Below are positions 1 through 7,658 of a stretch of 64,000 bases of DNA, one piece after another. The position numbers and the translations under genes were made by a program. Every line of letters begins with the position of its first letter. The first letter of the stretch is position 1. The stretch spans positions 310,001 through 374,000 of the forward strand of contig CAJUHH010000001.1 of the NCBI GenBank assembly GCA_910585965.1, given 5' to 3'. The notes beneath the pieces are model-generated. The model was not told the DNA's origin. It did no database searches and was given only the letters and a program-made list of their open reading frames with translations. Origin of the DNA: an uncultured Lachnospiraceae bacterium (GTDB taxonomy: Bacteria > Bacillota > Clostridia > Lachnospirales > Lachnospiraceae).

Positions 1-1231
1 AATGAAACGTAATGGATATCAATTCTTTCTGGTCAGGAACCACCTGGCCGAATTGCTGGTAAAGATTTGAATTTTTGCATATGCTGGAATAAATATCTTC
101 ATAAGTATCCGGCAAAATAGGAAAAGAATGCTTATAGGAACCAAGATTTTCTTTCAACCGGTAAATAGCGCTTCTTAAATGGTAAACAAGGCCAAAAAAC
201 AACATTTTATCCCCTGCAAAATTACTTCCCAATTCAACATCGATTGCCTCAATCAAATGCATGGCCAGCATTTCAATATTTTCAGGCATTCGATATTCCC
301 CGTCAGGCTGATCCAGAAATGTATTATAACTCATCAAATGAATACAGATATAAATACATTCCGATTCCGGCAGTTTGATTGAAAAAGTGGATTCCAGACG
401 CTTTGCAATAAATAATGCCGTATTCATTTCCAGCTGCGGAAATTCTTCGTTCGGCGGAAGAAATTCTTTTTTTACCTCGCAGCCATGCCGCAGCCGGAAT
501 ACGCTGATTGTCATATGGGTGACTAATGCGGTAAAAAAGTCGCTTCCCATAAAAAAATCAAATTCTTTTTCCGCATCCTCTATGATCGCGCAGACATTAC
601 GTATATCTTTTTTATCATAGACTTCTTCTAATTTTTGAAGACTTTCTTTTGAAAGGCGCGAAGTTTGTTTCGACTCATAGACAACCGACTTATTTTTCAG
701 TTCTTTTAAGTCAAAAAAGCCTGCAATAGCTGCACGCCTGGATATTTCATCGCCAGCAATGCCTATTCCCCGGCGCTGCGTCTTAAATAATTTCAATTTA
801 TACTGGGCAAGCCAGTTTTCCACCCAATCCAAATCCGATAAAATGACAAAACGGCTCACATAAAACTGATCCGCAAGAAACTGGATCGTCAGCTCTTCTT
901 TTGAAAACACAAGGCTTCTGAGAATTTCTATACGGCGTTCCACACTTCCTTCCAACATAGTAAAATAACGGCTTTTAATAAGGGATGACAGCTTCTGGCG
1001 TTCGGAAAAATCAGCAGAAATCTGGATCCCATAACCTTGCTTTTTTATAATCTTCACATTTGAGAGATCATGTTCCAAAAGCCAGGAATCCGCCTTGTTC
1101 AAATAATTCTGCACTGACCGTTTTGAAATATTCAATATTTGTGATAAATCATCCAAAGTTACGAATCCATCGCTGTCATTTTTTAAAAGCGTTTCTAATA
1201 TTTTTTGTAAGTTTTCTTCGGAATGCCGCAT
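1..1231 (-). CDS. PRD-domain transcriptional regulator of the PTS operon (partial, 3' end outside window)
   Basis: Open without a stop from an ATG at 1231 to the window edge, about 410 residues visible. The N-terminus holds a helix-turn-helix (TLDDLSQILNISKRSVQNYL) and a second HTH-like segment (LTIQFLADQFYVSRFVILSD). Two PTS-regulation domains follow: one with LVTHMTISVFRLR and YICIHLMS, a second with LVYHLRSAIYRL; these carry the His residues that PTS proteins phosphorylate in this family. The architecture fits MtlR/LicR-type activators, which usually end in EIIB- and EIIA-like domains; those would lie beyond the edge. The start has TAGGAGAG seven bases upstream. It is the last visible gene of the operon that begins with ptsI, so it probably senses the phosphorylation state of that system. 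A BglG-type RNA antiterminator is less likely because the N-terminus is a DNA-binding fold. Confidence 0.85.
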   Translation of the reverse strand, partial: MRHSEENLQKILETLLKNDSDGFVTLDDLSQILNISKRSVQNYLNKADSWLLEHDLSNVKIIKKQGYGIQISADFSERQKLSSLIKSRYFTMLEGSVERRIEILRSLVFSKEELTIQFLADQFYVSRFVILSDLDWVENWLAQYKLKLFKTQRRGIGIAGDEISRRAAIAGFFDLKELKNKSVVYESKQTSRLSKESLQKLEEVYDKKDIRNVCAIIEDAEKEFDFFMGSDFFTALVTHMTISVFRLRHGCEVKKEFLPPNEEFPQLEMNTALFIAKRLESTFSIKLPESECIYICIHLMSYNTFLDQPDGEYRMPENIEMLAMHLIEAIDVELGSNFAGDKMLFFGLVYHLRSAIYRLKENLGSYKHSFPILPDTYEDIYSSICKNSNLYQQFGQVVPDQKELISITFH

Positions 1232-1256
1232 TTTTCCACTCTCCTACCAATACGGG

Positions 1257-1508
1257 TCAAGCCCCTGTAACAGAAAAATAAAGTACCTTTCCCCAATCCT
1301 CCCCTTTAATTGCTTTCTTTGCCGCTGCGCATGCAGCATCTGCACATGCCATATCCTCATTTCCATCGGAATTCATGTTTTCCGCCTCAAATTCCAGACC
1401 AATTCCTTTCTTTCCGATAAATGTAAATCTAATCCCATCTAATTCGGAACCATCCAGCAATTCCTTAATTTCATTATTTTTCAATGGTGTCTGTATTGTA
1501 ATTTTCAT
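1257..1508 (-). CDS. small acidic protein of unknown function in the PTS operon
   Basis: An 83-residue protein starting MKITIQTPLKNNEIKELL, with an AGAGG ribosome site six bases before the ATG. I do not recognise the family. It has no signal peptide or membrane segment. It is acidic, has a middle stretch rich in Ala and Cys (ACADAACAAA), and looks like a compact alpha/beta fold. It lies three bases after the RDD gene and 25 bases before the regulator gene, in the same direction, so it is almost certainly translated as part of the PTS operon. It could be a small modulator of the transporter or regulator; nothing in the sequence decides this. Confidence 0.6.
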   Translation of the reverse strand: MKITIQTPLKNNEIKELLDGSELDGIRFTFIGKKGIGLEFEAENMNSDGNEDMACADAACAAAKKAIKGEDWGKVLYFSVTGA

Positions 1509-1511
1509 CTT

Positions 1512-2048
1512 TTACCTCTGCTCCTTTTTTCTATCCACTGTTATTGTTTTTACCGCCATGTCAAACCCCGTATAACATTCTCTATTCGTAAAAATAGTCA
1601 AACAACATATAAGAAAAGGGAAACTCTGGAAAAAGTACAAGGACAACATTTTCAAAAAGCTTCTGACACATAAAAGCAATGCATGCACCGCTTTTTTTCT
1701 TTCCTCACTCCGGGATATTACTTTCAACCGGCACAGTAATTTTCCAACCGTAGAACCGCCAAAAATAAATTGAGATACCACTTCGTAAAAAAATCCAATT
1801 ACAAGCATGATACCATATGCACGGTTAAAAGTGGAAAATACCGCTCCAGTTAATACGGCATCCTGCCCTCCTGCCAATTCGGCAGCATCCATTGCTTCTT
1901 TTACGCTGAAAAAATCCGGTTCCCCAAAAAGGTGAAAAGCGATAAATGAGAGCATCAATACGATAAATGCATCTATGAAAAAAGCGGCTAAACGTCTGCC
2001 TCTCATACCCGATGGCGCATGTGCTGTTTCAAGTCCCATAAATCCCAT
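1512..2048 (-). CDS. RDD-family membrane protein
   Basis: A protein of 178 residues from the ATG at 2048, preceded by AGGAGG five bases upstream. An upstream ATG at 2072 is in frame but lacks a good ribosome site. The RDD signature is visible: RGRRLAAFFIDAFIV opening the first membrane helix, and STVGKLLCRLKVI after the second. About three to four hydrophobic helices are present (residues ~22-40, 75-95, 120-150). The family has unknown or varied functions, and some members have been linked to ion transport. Its place between PTS IIC and the regulator suggests a membrane accessory role in the same sugar response, which is inference from position only. Confidence 0.75.
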   Translation of the reverse strand: MGFMGLETAHAPSGMRGRRLAAFFIDAFIVLMLSFIAFHLFGEPDFFSVKEAMDAAELAGGQDAVLTGAVFSTFNRAYGIMLVIGFFYEVVSQFIFGGSTVGKLLCRLKVISRSEERKKAVHALLLCVRSFLKMLSLYFFQSFPFLICCLTIFTNRECYTGFDMAVKTITVDRKKEQR

Positions 2049-2076
2049 AATTTCCTCCTGATTGCCGGGCATACAA

Positions 2077-2100
2077 GGGCGGCGAAACTTCCTGCCGCCC
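2077..2100 (-). terminator. GC-rich hairpin between IIC and the RDD gene, possible attenuator
   Basis: A perfect 7-bp stem GGGCGGC/GCCGCCC with a 10-base loop lies in the 105-base gap after the IIC stop. The minus-strand sequence after it (TTGTATG) is a poor U-tract, so it is more likely an attenuator or RNA-stability hairpin than a full terminator. Confidence 0.4.
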
Positions 2101-2153
2101 GTCCCGGCTTTTGATTTATATAAAGTTTTGACACGACGTTTGCTTATTACCGT

Positions 2154-3464
2154 TTACTCTGCCGCTGCCAGCTCTGCTTCCTGTTCCATCTCATAATTGG
2201 TCTTATCCCATGCACGGATAAACGGCAGCCAAATGAAGAAAGCAACTACAAAAGATATGATTTGCGCTACTACTCCCATCAAACTCCCAGTCATCAGAAA
2301 ACCACTGATAAATACCGGAGTCGTCCAAGGCACCATATAATTACAAAGCGGGAACAAACCAATAGCAGTGCCAAAATATTGAACCGTCATAACTGCAACC
2401 GGCGTTAAAATAAAAGGTATCATCAAAATCGGATTCAATACAATTGGAAGTCCGAATGTAACCGGCTCATTAATATTGAACAAGCCAGGCCCGATGCCTA
2501 ATTTTCCTACCTGTTTTAATAATTTGGATTTTGCAAAAACAAGCATGTATACAACTACCGGAAGCGTGCATCCGGAACCGCCGATCCATACGCCGTTCTC
2601 ATAAAATGGCTGCGTTACAATATGCCCTGCTGCATTTGCAATATTTTCCTGGAGATTCATAACCCACATAGGCTCGAAAATAGGGAAAATAATGATGGAA
2701 GAGCCATGAAGCCCGAGAGCCCAAAGGATATGTTCCACAATACATCCCAGAACCGTTCCTATATAAGAAGTTCCCGCACCACGTAACGGAGTGGATATTA
2801 CCACCGAAACAAATTCAGGAAAACTTCCCCATGGAGTCGCTGCAAACAGGAAATGAAGCACGGTAAACAGAAGAATAATAACTACTCCGGGCAACAAGGC
2901 GGTAAACTGCCGGGAAACTGCCCCGGGAACCGATGCCGGAAGCTTGATTGTAAATTTTTTCTGTACCAAAAGGCGGTAAATCTCTCCGCTCGCCAAAGCT
3001 ACCAAAAGAGCAGTAAACAAAAATTCTGCGGTAAACGTACCCGTCAGCCAGGCTTCTACCGTTCCATCCGCCGTTTCAAACGCCGATACCACATTGATGG
3101 TAAAAAAGGCGGATAATGAAATGATTCCTGCAGGAGTTCCGTCGATTCCATAACTGGAAACCAAAGAACTGCATACCCCAAAACAAGCTACAATCGCTAC
3201 AATTCCATATGTGGCATTCATAATAATGCCTTCAAATGCCAGCCAGTCTTCTCCAAATGTCCTCGCCATAAAATCAAGATACGGCTGAAAAGGAAATTCA
3301 GCGATAATCATAGCAAAAGCACCCAAAATCAATAAAGGCATTACCATAACGATACCATCGCGCAACGCGATCAGATGACGCTGGCTGCCGATCCGGGCAG
3401 CTACCGGTAAAAATTTTTCTTCAATAAAATTACTTTTCGATTTACTCTGTTCGGATTTTGCCAT
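2154..3464 (-). CDS. PTS system lactose/cellobiose-family EIIC permease
   Basis: A 436-residue integral membrane permease that would bind the sugar and move it across the membrane while IIB phosphorylates it. The start at 3464 (MAKSEQSKSK) has GAGGAGGG five bases upstream; the in-frame codon at 3479 does not. Around ten hydrophobic helices are visible, with the family-typical GLHGSSIIIFPIFEPMW loop (C-terminal half) and GLFNINEPVTFGLPIVLNP, which contains the NEP motif of CelB/LacE-type EIIC. Length is normal for the family. It follows IIB by 39 bases. No phospho-beta-glycosidase lies nearby, so the substrate (cellobiose, chitobiose, lactose or another beta-glycoside) cannot be named. Confidence 0.93.
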   Translation of the reverse strand: MAKSEQSKSKSNFIEEKFLPVAARIGSQRHLIALRDGIVMVMPLLILGAFAMIIAEFPFQPYLDFMARTFGEDWLAFEGIIMNATYGIVAIVACFGVCSSLVSSYGIDGTPAGIISLSAFFTINVVSAFETADGTVEAWLTGTFTAEFLFTALLVALASGEIYRLLVQKKFTIKLPASVPGAVSRQFTALLPGVVIILLFTVLHFLFAATPWGSFPEFVSVVISTPLRGAGTSYIGTVLGCIVEHILWALGLHGSSIIIFPIFEPMWVMNLQENIANAAGHIVTQPFYENGVWIGGSGCTLPVVVYMLVFAKSKLLKQVGKLGIGPGLFNINEPVTFGLPIVLNPILMIPFILTPVAVMTVQYFGTAIGLFPLCNYMVPWTTPVFISGFLMTGSLMGVVAQIISFVVAFFIWLPFIRAWDKTNYEMEQEAELAAAE

Positions 3465-3503
3465 TTGAACCCTCCTCAATCTTATTTTTATCTTAAGTTT
3501 CCA

Positions 3504-3815
3504 TTATTTCTTTTTATTGTACAGATCCATTGCGTCCCTTAGAATATTATCCGCTTTCAGCAAAGCATAATCACTCATATTCATTGCTTCAATTACCGGG
3601 ATTTTATCCCCGAACTGATCCCTGAACTTGCTTACCAGATATCTGACCTGCGGCCCTAATAACAAAATATCCGTCTGATTTACCGACAAAGCGACTTTAT
3701 CAAAAGGCACCGCATCCACTTCCGCGTCTATATTCTTCTTTTTTGCTTCCTCTTTAATTTTTTCCACCAATAGACTCGTGGACATACCAAGATTACATGC
3801 CAGCAATATTCTCAT
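3504..3815 (-). CDS. PTS system lactose/cellobiose-family EIIB
   Basis: A 103-residue cytosolic phosphocarrier. The N-terminus MRILLACNLGMSTSLLVEKI holds the P-loop-like active site with Cys7, which takes the phosphate from IIA and passes it to the sugar bound in IIC. The length is standard for the CelA/ChbB type. Its ATG overlaps the IIA stop codon by four bases, indicating translational coupling. Confidence 0.95.
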   Translation of the reverse strand: MRILLACNLGMSTSLLVEKIKEEAKKKNIDAEVDAVPFDKVALSVNQTDILLLGPQVRYLVSKFRDQFGDKIPVIEAMNMSDYALLKADNILRDAMDLYNKKK

Positions 3816-4135
3816 TCTTTTTTCACTCCTTTCATAACTAATTCATACAGATCCGTAAACTCGATAGCTAAATCCCGCAGCATCTGGGCGGAACAAAGAT
3901 GATCCTGCGCATGTACCATGAGAAGCGTTGTTTCCCTCGGATTTCCTGTCATCTCATCACGGATTAACTGCGTCTGGATTTCATGAGTTTTTTCCATGGA
4001 AGCGGATGCTTTTTCAATCAAATCCCTGGCTGCCTGAAAATCTCCTTTTTTTGCTGCAATAATTGCTTCCATGGAATCGCTTTTCGAATCCCCGGCTCCT
4101 GCAATCAAAGACATTGCCAATTCCATTGTTTCCAA
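3812..4135 (-). CDS. PTS system lactose/cellobiose-family EIIA
   Basis: A 107-residue all-helical phosphocarrier of the CelC/ChbA/LacF type. The active-site motif LLMVHAQDHL is clear, with His75 the likely phosphorylated residue. It would take phosphate from the HPr encoded just upstream and give it to IIB. The start is probably TTG at 4135, since AGGTG lies seven bases before it and inside the end of ptsH; the ATG at 4126 is too far from that site. The gene overlaps IIB by four bases. Confidence 0.93.
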   Translation of the reverse strand: METMELAMSLIAGAGDSKSDSMEAIIAAKKGDFQAARDLIEKASASMEKTHEIQTQLIRDEMTGNPRETTLLMVHAQDHLCSAQMLRDLAIEFTDLYELVMKGVKKE

Positions 4136-4141
4136 ACAAAA

Positions 4142-4408
4142 TCACCTCTCTCCGAATTTTTCTTCAAATAACTTTTCCATAGCAACGGCAGCGGCTTCTT
4201 CGTCCGGCCCTTCTATTTCCACCGTTACGACATCGCCGTGTTTTGCATTCGCCATCATTACCCCTGTCACGTTCTTCAAATCAAAACTTTGCCCGTTTTT
4301 CTTTACATGTACGCTGCTTTGGAATTCTCCCGCTGCCCGGGTAATACGGCATGCTACTCTTGAATGAAAGCCAAGTTCATTCAATACTTCCAGTTCTCTC
4401 ACAATCAT
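4142..4408 (-). CDS. ptsH: HPr-family phosphocarrier lacking the regulatory serine
   Basis: An 88-residue HPr. His15 is present in LNELGFHSRVA, so it can receive phosphate from EI. The site normally occupied by Ser46 in Gram-positive HPr is Asn46 (FDLKNVTGVMM), so HPr kinase could not phosphorylate it there. Ser16 follows His15 where Ala is usual. The start codon overlaps the ptsI stop by four bases, and IIA follows after six bases. Taken together this looks like an HPr dedicated to this operon and freed from Ser46-based catabolite control. The missing serine is read directly; the physiological meaning is inference. Confidence 0.92.
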   Translation of the reverse strand: MIVRELEVLNELGFHSRVACRITRAAGEFQSSVHVKKNGQSFDLKNVTGVMMANAKHGDVVTVEIEGPDEEAAAVAMEKLFEEKFGER

Positions 4409-6102
4409 ATGGTCTTCTCCTCTCTCATAAATTTTTTAACTTCCTTATCGGAAGAAAGATGCAAAACCTGTTTTACCAATTCCTGGCACTCCTGAAAAGA
4501 ACAACGGCTGATCGCCCTTCTCACCCTTGGAATGGAAGGTATGCTTACGCTCAAATTATCGATTCCCATCCCTATCCATAAAGGAATCAATTCCTCAACT
4601 TCTCCTGCCTGGCCGCATATATCCACTTCAATCCCATTTTCATGGGCACAGCGGCTGATATAATCCATCATCCGCAGCAATGCAGGATGATAATAAGAAT
4701 TTAACGAAGCTACCTTTTCATTATTCCTGTCCGCTGCAAACAAATATTGCGTCAAATCATTCGTCCCGATACTGAAAAAATCTACGGCCTTTGCAAAACA
4801 ATCCGCCATAACAGCTGCAGCCGGGGTTTCTACCATCATTCCTACGGCTACATCTCCATATTTTATTCCTTCCCTGTCCAATTCCTGTTTTACTTCATCG
4901 ATCAGCTCCCTGGCTCTTTCTACCTCTGATAAGTCAGAAACCATTGGAAGCATCATCTGTACTTTTCCATGAATTCCGGCTCTTAAAATCGCGGATAACT
5001 GGGATTTGAAAAATTCAGGATGATCCAAACAATAACGAATAGCCCGATAGCCTAAAAACGGATTATCTTCTGCCGGAATATTCAAATAAGAAATATGTTT
5101 ATCCCCGCCTACATCCAAAGTTCTTATAATAAACGGTACCATTCCTAATTCTTTCGCTATTTTGGAATATATCTGATATTGTGTCTCTTCATCAGGAGCT
5201 TCTTTCTTTTCCATGTAGAGCATTTCCGTGCGCATCAGGCCTATCCCTTCGCCTCCCTGGTTTTTCAACTCCTCGATTTCCATTTCTGAGGAAATATTGG
5301 CATATACCTTCATACTTTTTCCGTCTTTTGTCCTCGTCTCCTGATGTTTAAACCGCTCCAGGTCAGCTTTTTCTTTATCCATCTTTTGACGATAAAGCAA
5401 ATATCTTTCAACCGCCTTTTCGTCTGGCGATATTAGCGCTTCTCCATGGATACAGTCCAATAAAACCTGATCCCCTTTCTTTATTTCCCCAAGCGCGCCG
5501 CTTGTGCCGATCATACAGGGAATATCCATCGATCTTGCAAGAATCACGCAATGGGAAGATAAACCTCCTTTTTCTAAAATAATGCCCTTTAACCTTTTTT
5601 TCCCCAATTCTACAATCTGGGAAGGAGTCAAATCCTCTGCAGCTACAATCCATGATCCGTCTTCCATATCCGTTTTCATATCTCCAGACAGGACATTCAG
5701 CAATCTTTTCTCCAGATCCGTAATATCCGCCGTTCTTTCATTCAAATATGGATTATCCAATGCGGCCAATTCTGACCGATAACTTTCTGACCGACTTACA
5801 ATGGCATACTCACAATTTATTTTCTCTGTTTTTACTATCTCTTTTATTGCACCAAAATAATTGTCATCCTCCAAAAGAAGAAGCTGAAAATCTAAAATTT
5901 CCGCGCTTTCTTTATCCGTCTCATTTTGCAATCTCTCGATCAAATGAGTTAAGGATTCGATACATCCTTTTTTTGCCTCTTCCAGCTTTTTCAGTTCCAC
6001 CTCCACATCTTCCATTTTTTGCGCTTGTATATTCCCTTCTTTTTCATAAATGGGATATGCATCCGCCATTGCCATACCTTTTACCGCTATTGTTCCCTTC
6101 AT
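4405..6102 (-). CDS. ptsI: PTS enzyme I (phosphoenolpyruvate-protein phosphotransferase)
   Basis: A 565-residue cytosolic enzyme that takes phosphate from phosphoenolpyruvate and passes it to HPr. The phosphohistidine loop reads GGLSSHCVILARS, with His184. The C-terminal PEP-binding barrel holds TLDVGGDKHISYL, the FSIGTNDLTQY motif and the catalytic Cys496 in DICGQAGE. Length is standard. It is the first gene of the operon (GGAGG site before the ATG at 6102) and overlaps ptsH. Having EI in the same operon as IIA, IIB and IIC is unusual and points to a self-contained system rather than the only housekeeping EI. Confidence 0.96.
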   Translation of the reverse strand: MKGTIAVKGMAMADAYPIYEKEGNIQAQKMEDVEVELKKLEEAKKGCIESLTHLIERLQNETDKESAEILDFQLLLLEDDNYFGAIKEIVKTEKINCEYAIVSRSESYRSELAALDNPYLNERTADITDLEKRLLNVLSGDMKTDMEDGSWIVAAEDLTPSQIVELGKKRLKGIILEKGGLSSHCVILARSMDIPCMIGTSGALGEIKKGDQVLLDCIHGEALISPDEKAVERYLLYRQKMDKEKADLERFKHQETRTKDGKSMKVYANISSEMEIEELKNQGGEGIGLMRTEMLYMEKKEAPDEETQYQIYSKIAKELGMVPFIIRTLDVGGDKHISYLNIPAEDNPFLGYRAIRYCLDHPEFFKSQLSAILRAGIHGKVQMMLPMVSDLSEVERARELIDEVKQELDREGIKYGDVAVGMMVETPAAAVMADCFAKAVDFFSIGTNDLTQYLFAADRNNEKVASLNSYYHPALLRMMDYISRCAHENGIEVDICGQAGEVEELIPLWIGMGIDNLSVSIPSIPRVRRAISRCSFQECQELVKQVLHLSSDKEVKKFMREEKTI

Positions 6103-6117
6103 GGTATTCCTCCATAT

Positions 6118-6134
6118 ATTTTGCTAAGCAAAAT
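6118..6134. promoter_or_regulatory. perfect inverted repeat upstream of ptsI, candidate operator
   Basis: ATTTTGCT-A-AGCAAAAT is an 8-bp perfect inverted repeat around one base. It lies between the predicted ptsI promoter and its start codon, where a repressor, or a site for the PRD regulator, could act. Confidence 0.45.
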
Positions 6135-6168
6135 GACATATTTTTTTCAGAAATATGAACTTGAATTT

Positions 6169-6198
6169 AGTATATCATATACAAAAAATCACTGTAAA
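6169..6198 (-). promoter_or_regulatory. predicted sigma-A promoter of the PTS operon
   Basis: On the minus strand TTTACA (6193-6198) and TATACT (6169-6174) are separated by 18 bases. The -10 ends 66 bases before the ptsI start codon. Confidence 0.5.
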
Positions 6199-6274
6199 TA
6201 TCGTAAAAATATGTTTATTTTCCACATTAAAATGGAAATATGGCAATTATTTTATTTATTTAGAATTTTTGGAA

Positions 6275-6305
6275 TAAAAAAAAGAGTCCCTGACCGGAAC
6301 TCTTT
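6275..6305 (-). terminator. intrinsic terminator after the foldase gene
   Basis: A 7-bp stem AAAGAGT/ACTCTTT with an 11-base loop is followed on the minus strand by a run of about eight T residues. It lies 14 bases past the stop of the foldase gene and separates it from the PTS operon. Confidence 0.8.
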
Positions 6306-6319
6306 CATTCATCAACAAT

Positions 6320-7552
6320 TTATTCCACCGCATCTTCTATCGTTAAATATTTTAGTTCTCCTTTATGATCGGTGACAGTATAGCTTTCCATTATATTTTC
6401 AATATACTCCGATACTCTTTCGCTGGCTATCGTATTGGAAATATTTTTATCATCCGCTTCATCATAATAACGTTTTACAAATTCCACCACATAATATTGG
6501 TTATTGCCCTCATCTTCAAGAACTGCGATATCCCCTTGCGTTCTTCCATCTTCATACAGCCAGTCAGCCATAGCCGCAGGAACACTGGAATGGTATGCGC
6601 CCTCCCTTAAAGAAGCATCTGTTTCGCTGTCTTCATACATCGCTTTATTTTCTTCAGAAGCATTTTCCAGGCACAGATCCTTGAATGCAGCTCCTGCTTC
6701 CCGCGCCTTTTTCATGGCTTCCGCTTTTTCCCTGGCATCTTCCATAGCTTTCTCAACATCTTCTTGCGAAGCTGCATCTTCTTCCGAAGCTCCTTCCTCC
6801 GATTCCGCTCCAAACGCGAAGCTATAATAATCCACCCTGTCGTAATTCAATATGTTTTCGGCATAATAATCTTTGATTTCCTGAGCTTCCGGCGCATTTT
6901 GTTCGATCAGGTAATTATAATATTCCCCGGCCAGCAGTCCTTCTTTCGCAAAAGGTTCCAAATTTTCTTCCGTAGCATATTCCCCATAGGACAACTTATA
7001 ATAATTTTTAACCGTCGTCCCCGCCGCCTCTGCATTTACTGCAACTTCATTTAATATGGCTGCATAATCTTCCGTATCATCATAAACAAAATTGTTAGCC
7101 GCCGCATCATCTGCTAAAGCCTTCGTCTGCCTGATCTGTTCCACCGCCAGCTGTTCAAACAAATCTTTATATGTCATCTCGCCGCTGTACTGCTGGTCGT
7201 CCAAATCCTGTGTTGCATCTACTCCCATATAGGAAAGCAGGGAACCGTAAGTTGTCATATAGTTATTTTTCATCAGATAATAATAATAATCAAACTCCAG
7301 TTTTGTCACGGAATGATCCCCAATTGTTACATAGGCATCGCTGGTTGCCGCCTTTTTACGAAAAACAGAAGCAGCAATAGAACCGACAATCGCTACAGCA
7401 ATAAGAACGCATACTGCGATAACTCCTATACGCATCATTTTCGCGTCCCGCTTGTCCTTTTCTTCCTGCTTCTTCCTCTCTTCTATCTTTCTTTCATATT
7501 TTGTCTGGACTTTCTGCCCGTTATTTTCCTGCTTTTTATTGTCTTTCGCCAT
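6320..7552 (-). CDS. membrane-anchored SurA/PrsA-like foldase (peptidyl-prolyl isomerase family)
   Basis: A 410-residue protein with a highly charged N-terminus (residues 1-40, rich in Lys and Glu), one membrane helix at about 41-63 (IGVIAVCVLIAVAIVGSIAA) and a large extracytoplasmic acidic domain. The sequence after the helix resembles the SurA N-terminal helical chaperone region, and the segment after about residue 275 looks like a degenerate parvulin domain. There is no lipobox, so unlike classical PrsA it is anchored by the helix. It would assist folding of exported proteins outside the membrane. I see no clear parvulin active-site motif, so isomerase activity is uncertain. GGAGG precedes the ATG. 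Confidence 0.65.
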   Translation of the reverse strand: MAKDNKKQENNGQKVQTKYERKIEERKKQEEKDKRDAKMMRIGVIAVCVLIAVAIVGSIAASVFRKKAATSDAYVTIGDHSVTKLEFDYYYYLMKNNYMTTYGSLLSYMGVDATQDLDDQQYSGEMTYKDLFEQLAVEQIRQTKALADDAAANNFVYDDTEDYAAILNEVAVNAEAAGTTVKNYYKLSYGEYATEENLEPFAKEGLLAGEYYNYLIEQNAPEAQEIKDYYAENILNYDRVDYYSFAFGAESEEGASEEDAASQEDVEKAMEDAREKAEAMKKAREAGAAFKDLCLENASEENKAMYEDSETDASLREGAYHSSVPAAMADWLYEDGRTQGDIAVLEDEGNNQYYVVEFVKRYYDEADDKNISNTIASERVSEYIENIMESYTVTDHKGELKYLTIEDAVE

Positions 7553-7658
7553 AAAATTGTATTCCTCCTGTTATCATTTTATAAACCTAAAAACTATTAT
7601 CGTTTATTCTAACACAGATAAAGGAGGAATACAAAAAAAGTTTCATTATATGAGTTCA

